Positions 61,600 through 64,000 of a stretch of DNA of 64,000 bases are shown one piece after another. The DNA lies in the NCBI RefSeq assembly GCF_028885415.1, contig NZ_CP118527.1, positions 8,308,001-8,372,000 of the forward strand, written 5' to 3'. The notes below the pieces were generated by a model. The model was not told where the DNA came from and made no database searches. It saw nothing but the letters and a program-made list of their open reading frames with translations. The translations under genes were made by a program, and so were the position numbers. Position 1 is the stretch's first letter, and each line of letters starts with the position of its first letter. This DNA comes from Streptomyces coeruleorubidus. GTDB lineage: Bacteria; Actinomycetota; Actinomycetes; Streptomycetales; Streptomycetaceae.

Positions 61600-61941
61600 T
61601 CAGTTGCGCTGGTTCAGAGTCCGGGTCAAGTTCCGGTCAGCGGTCCGGGCGGCATCGAGATCGGCCTGAATTTCTTCCAGTTGCGTCTTCGGCTCGACGT
61701 TCTGTTGTTCCACCCCGGTGATTTTTCGCCGGACCTCATCGACGTCGGTTGGGGCGCCGAGCCCCGACTCCTGCCAGACTCAAGAGCAGCGCCATGCCCC
61801 GGATCATGTTCTGCAGGCCGGACGCGACGGACTTGCCCCGTCGCCGCGGAAGCTCGAGAACCGCAGCCACTCATCAGCGACCGGCACCACCTGAAGGTTG
61901 TCGTCGATGACCGTCCAGTACCGAACTCCAGACGGCAAATC
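61600..61941 (-). pseudogene. Tyrosine-recombinase and coiled-coil (transposon accessory) remnants
   Basis: In different minus-strand frames, 61804-61941 reads DLPSGVRYWTVIDDNLQVVP and VADEWLRF, like the N-terminal domain of transposon/integrase tyrosine recombinases. 61600-61746 reads a coiled coil (VRRKITGVEQQNVEPKTQLE, then DLDAARTADRNLTRTL, then a stop), like the C-terminus of DUF6262-type proteins carried by the same transposons. Both are short and broken. The rest of 61458-62043 shows nothing intact. Confidence 0.55.
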
Positions 61942-61946
61942 CACAG

Positions 61947-62033
61947 GAGGTTGTTCTCGCGGGCTCCGGTCAGGGTGATGACATCGTGCGTGACGGCATC
62001 GCGCCTGACGACATCGTGCTGGAAGCCGGTCAT
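61947..62033 (-). pseudogene. UvrA-like N-terminal scrap
   Basis: MTGFQHDVV at the ATG 62033 leads to HDVITLTGARENNL, the N-terminal start of class-II UvrA proteins, which then stops matching at 61947 where recombinase-like sequence begins. It has the same strand and proper order relative to the fragment at 59674-60042, so both are likely ends of one gene. Confidence 0.55.
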
Positions 62034-62043
62034 GCCGGCGACG

Positions 62044-63669
62044 CTAGGCGGAAAACCCGACAGCCTCTGGCGTGATTTCCTTCAGTTCTCCGTCCTCCAG
62101 CAGCAGCCAGCGCGTGATGCCGATCGACTCCAGGAACGGCAGGTCGTGACTGGCCACGATCAGCGCCCCCTCGTACGACTCCAGCGCCGTGGTCAGCTGC
62201 CGCACGCTCGCCATGTCGAGGTTGTTGGTCGGCTCGTCCAGCATGAGCAGTTGCGGCGCGGGCTCGGCCAGCATCAGCGCGGCCAGCGCCGCCCGGAAGC
62301 GTTCGCCGCCGGACAGCGTCGCCGCCTTCTGGTCGGCCCGGGCGCCCCGGAACAGGAAGCGGGCCAGCCGCGCCCGGACCCGGTTCTTGGTGGCGGCCGG
62401 CGCGAACCGGGCGACGTTCTCGGCGACCGTCAGTTCCCCGTCGAGGACGTCGAGCCGCTGCGGCAGGAACCGCAGCGGGACGTGCGCCTGCACCTCGCCC
62501 GACTCGGGAGCCAGCTCCCCGGTGATCGTGCGCAGCAGCGTGGTCTTGCCCGCGCCGTTGCGTCCGACCAGCGCGACCCGCTCGGGACCGCGCAGGTCGA
62601 GACCGCCCTTCACCCGGGCGCCGTACCGGAGCCCGAGATCCTGGAGGGTGAGGACCGTACGCCCCGGCGGCACCGCCGTGTACGGCAGGTCGACGCGGAT
62701 CTCGTCGTCGTCCCGCACGGCCTCCACCGCCTCGTCCAGCCGCTCCCTGGCCTCGGCGAGCTTCTCCTCGTGCATGATCCGGTGCTTGCCCGCGGATACC
62801 TGGGCCGCGCGGCTCTTCAGCTTCATGACGGCCCGGGGTTCGCGCTTGGTGTCGTACATCTTCTGGGCGTACCGCTTGCGACGCGCCAACTTCACCTGGG
62901 CGTCCGTCAGTTCCCGCTTCTGCCTGCGGAAGTCGGACTCGGCGACGCGCACCATGCGCTCTGCCGCCTCCTGTTCGATCGCGAGGGCCTCCTCGTAGTC
63001 GGAGTAGTTGCCGCCGTACCAGGTCACCTCGCCGGAGCGCAGGTCCGCGATCTGGTCGACCAGGTCCAGCAGTTCCCGGTCGTGGCTGACGACTACCATC
63101 ACGCCCGGCCAGGACTCGACGGCCGCGTACAGCCGCCTGCGCGCGTACAGGTCGAGGTTGTTGGTCGGCTCGTCCAGCACCAGCACGTCGGGCCGGCGCA
63201 GCAGCAGCGCGGCCAGCCGCAGCAGTACCGACTCGCCGCCCGACACCTCGCCGATCGTGCGGTCCAACTCGACGTGCCCGAGGCCGAGTTCTCCGAGTGT
63301 GGCCAGGGCGCGCTCCTCTACGTCCCAGTCGTCGCCGACGGTCTCGAAGTGCGCCTCGGCCACGTCACCCGCCTCGATGGCGTGCAGCGCGGCCCGCCGC
63401 TCTGCGATGCCGAGCGCCTCGTCGACGCGCAGGGTGGTGTCGAGGGTGACGTTCTGCGGTAGGTACCCGATCTCGCCGAGCACGCGGACGGTGCCGTCGG
63501 CCGGGGCGAGTTCACCGGCGATCAGCTTCAACAGGGTTGATTTCCCCGACCCGTTGACGCCGACCAGGCCGGTCCGGCCCGGGCCGAAGGAGACGTCGAG
63601 GTCCTCGAAGACGGGGGTGCCGTCGGGCCAGGTGAAGGCGAGGGAGGTGACGGTGATGGAAGTAGGCAT
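62044..63669 (-). CDS. ABC-F family ATPase (ribosome-protection/antibiotic-resistance type)
   Basis: 541 residues with two ABC domains and no membrane part. Walker A GVNGSGKSTLLK and GRNGAGKTTLLR; signatures VSGGESVLLRLA and LSGGERFRAALA; Walker B LVLDEPTNNLD and LMLDEPTNNLD; the charged P-site interdomain linker lies at about 240-320 (RRQKRELTDAQVKLARRKRY). ATG 63669 follows AAAGAGG. ABC-F proteins displace ribosome-bound antibiotics. The 220-base leader with a short reading frame suggests drug-induced attenuation. Confidence 0.92.
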   Translation of the reverse strand: MPTSITVTSLAFTWPDGTPVFEDLDVSFGPGRTGLVGVNGSGKSTLLKLIAGELAPADGTVRVLGEIGYLPQNVTLDTTLRVDEALGIAERRAALHAIEAGDVAEAHFETVGDDWDVEERALATLGELGLGHVELDRTIGEVSGGESVLLRLAALLLRRPDVLVLDEPTNNLDLYARRRLYAAVESWPGVMVVVSHDRELLDLVDQIADLRSGEVTWYGGNYSDYEEALAIEQEAAERMVRVAESDFRRQKRELTDAQVKLARRKRYAQKMYDTKREPRAVMKLKSRAAQVSAGKHRIMHEEKLAEARERLDEAVEAVRDDDEIRVDLPYTAVPPGRTVLTLQDLGLRYGARVKGGLDLRGPERVALVGRNGAGKTTLLRTITGELAPESGEVQAHVPLRFLPQRLDVLDGELTVAENVARFAPAATKNRVRARLARFLFRGARADQKAATLSGGERFRAALAALMLAEPAPQLLMLDEPTNNLDMASVRQLTTALESYEGALIVASHDLPFLESIGITRWLLLEDGELKEITPEAVGFSA

Positions 63670-63699
63670 GCGGGCCTCTTTCGCGGTTGCTTGATGCGG

Positions 63700-63756
63700 T
63701 CAGGGGCAAACGCGTATCGAGACACCTGCGACCAGGACGGAGGGCTCCAGGGGCAT
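63700..63756 (-). CDS. Possible leader peptide upstream of the ABC-F gene
   Basis: MPLEPSVLVAGVSIRVCP, 18 residues, ends 30 bases before the ABC-F ATG; GGGG lies nine bases before its ATG. The same frame is open further upstream to a GTG, so a longer leader is possible. Short leaders before ABC-F genes commonly couple ribosome stalling to expression. Confidence 0.45.
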   Translation of the reverse strand: MPLEPSVLVAGVSIRVCP

Positions 63757-63807
63757 GAGAAAATCCCCGTACCGCTCAGGACGGCTCGAACGCCGAGGTC
63801 GCACGCA

Positions 63808-63924
63808 GCGCACCCACCTGATGTGGGTGACGCGGTGTCTCAGGACCTCAGACGAGCAACGTCCTTCTCCAATCGGCGGCAACAGGACGCTGTACAACGT
63901 ACGAGGGGGCGTCGGGCCTGTCAA
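63808..63924 (-). promoter_or_regulatory. Promoter and structured leader of the ABC-F gene
   Basis: On the minus strand TTGACA (63919-63924), a 17-base spacer and TACGTT (63896-63901) form a near-consensus primary-sigma promoter. The transcript would have about 220 untranslated bases. It contains a hairpin CACCCAC-ATCAG-GTGGGTG (63811-63829, extended by GCG/CGC across a bulge) and a second CGGC/GCCG stem near 63786-63799. Confidence 0.65.
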
Positions 63925-63967
63925 CGAATTAACGTGGAACCCGATCTCCCGGCCCCGAGGAGGCCCC

Positions 63968-64000
63968 GTGCCCAACGGCCCGCTCTCGCTGCCGGCCAGG
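63968..64000 (+). CDS. Probable 5' end of a rightward gene, cut by the window
   Basis: GTG 63968 (MPNGPLSLPAR, open to the edge) is preceded by GAGGAGG at 63956-63963. Only 11 codons are visible, so nothing can be said about function. Confidence 0.4.
   Translation, partial: MPNGPLSLPAR

Noticed and set aside
61681..63462. 593-codon rightward open frame over the ABC-F gene
   Set aside because: It is antisense to a two-domain ABC-F protein with all Walker and signature motifs; Gln/His/Arg-rich composition is typical of a shadow frame.

Overview
The window is very GC-rich actinobacterial DNA, almost certainly from the chromosome of a Streptomyces. The signs are strong GC3 bias, frequent GTG/TTG starts, overlapping start/stop codons inside operons, a WhiB protein, a SpoIIE-type phosphatase, Tat-exported enzymes, a two-domain laccase and several dispersed GC-rich palindromes of Streptomyces style. 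From memory only, the order pcaV/pca operon, ATP-dependent ligase, NHEJ-type polymerase, small laccase and LacI regulator resembles the SCO6697-SCO6713 region of S. coelicolor. No database search was run. The region looks like an accessory, catabolic part of the chromosome: many substrate-specific operons with local regulators, separated by decayed genes.

Layout. (1) 24-5483: a compact operon for trans-4-hydroxy-L-proline breakdown (three-subunit D-hydroxyproline dehydrogenase, DapA-like deaminase, proline-racemase-family epimerase, GntR regulator). (2) 5563-9143: a leftward redox operon (quinone oxidoreductase, Old Yellow Enzyme, MarR, NAD(P)-binding protein with a frameshift) behind a promoter covered by inverted repeats. 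(3) 9489-15963: a TauABC/SsuABC-like ABC importer, an IclR regulator, and a Rieske oxygenase / small protein / reductase operon of vanillate-demethylase type. (4) 16000-28350: a LysR fossil, a PAS-SpoIIE phosphatase, a LysM protein with a coupled membrane protein, an MFS carrier, a Tat-exported phospholipase C, an EamA transporter, a PAP2 protein, a TetR regulator with striking operators, a collagen-like DUF2510 protein, and a transporter fossil. (5) 28531-31216: a LAL-type ATPase regulator with a frameshift and no C-terminal HTH. (6) 31218-39259: an SDR, then the complete pca operon (pcaIJFHGBL) divergent from pcaV, with two matching operator-like palindromes.

(7) 39277-50800: a DUF3048 lipoprotein, a zinc alcohol dehydrogenase, the LigC-type ligase and polymerase-domain pair, then an extracytoplasmic redox locus: a ThuA/PQQ-type sugar dehydrogenase fusion, a cupredoxin/OmpL47/DUF1080 protein, a divergent two-domain laccase and a LacI regulator. 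(8) 50803-57740: a 91-bp palindromic element, a glyoxalase-fold protein, WhiB, an NPP1 fossil, an acyl-ACP desaturase behind a dense palindromic operator, dimethylargininase, degenerate ~90-bp tandem repeats, and an Orn/Lys/Arg decarboxylase. (9) 58027-64000: a secreted protein with two Cys-pair repeats, an orphan substrate-binding protein, a UvrA-like gene apparently split by an insertion carrying an acyltransferase and recombinase debris, and an ABC-F protein with a long leader.

Functional links. The VanA/VanB-like operon could produce protocatechuate, which the pca operon takes to succinate and acetyl-CoA; the ABC importer and IclR would supply and sense an aromatic acid. The best candidate for a less-described system is the copper/PQQ locus at 43.8-50.8 kb. 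Three reading-frame breaks (5655, 29813, 52346) lie in C/G runs, so assembly error should be excluded before any is called a real mutation.
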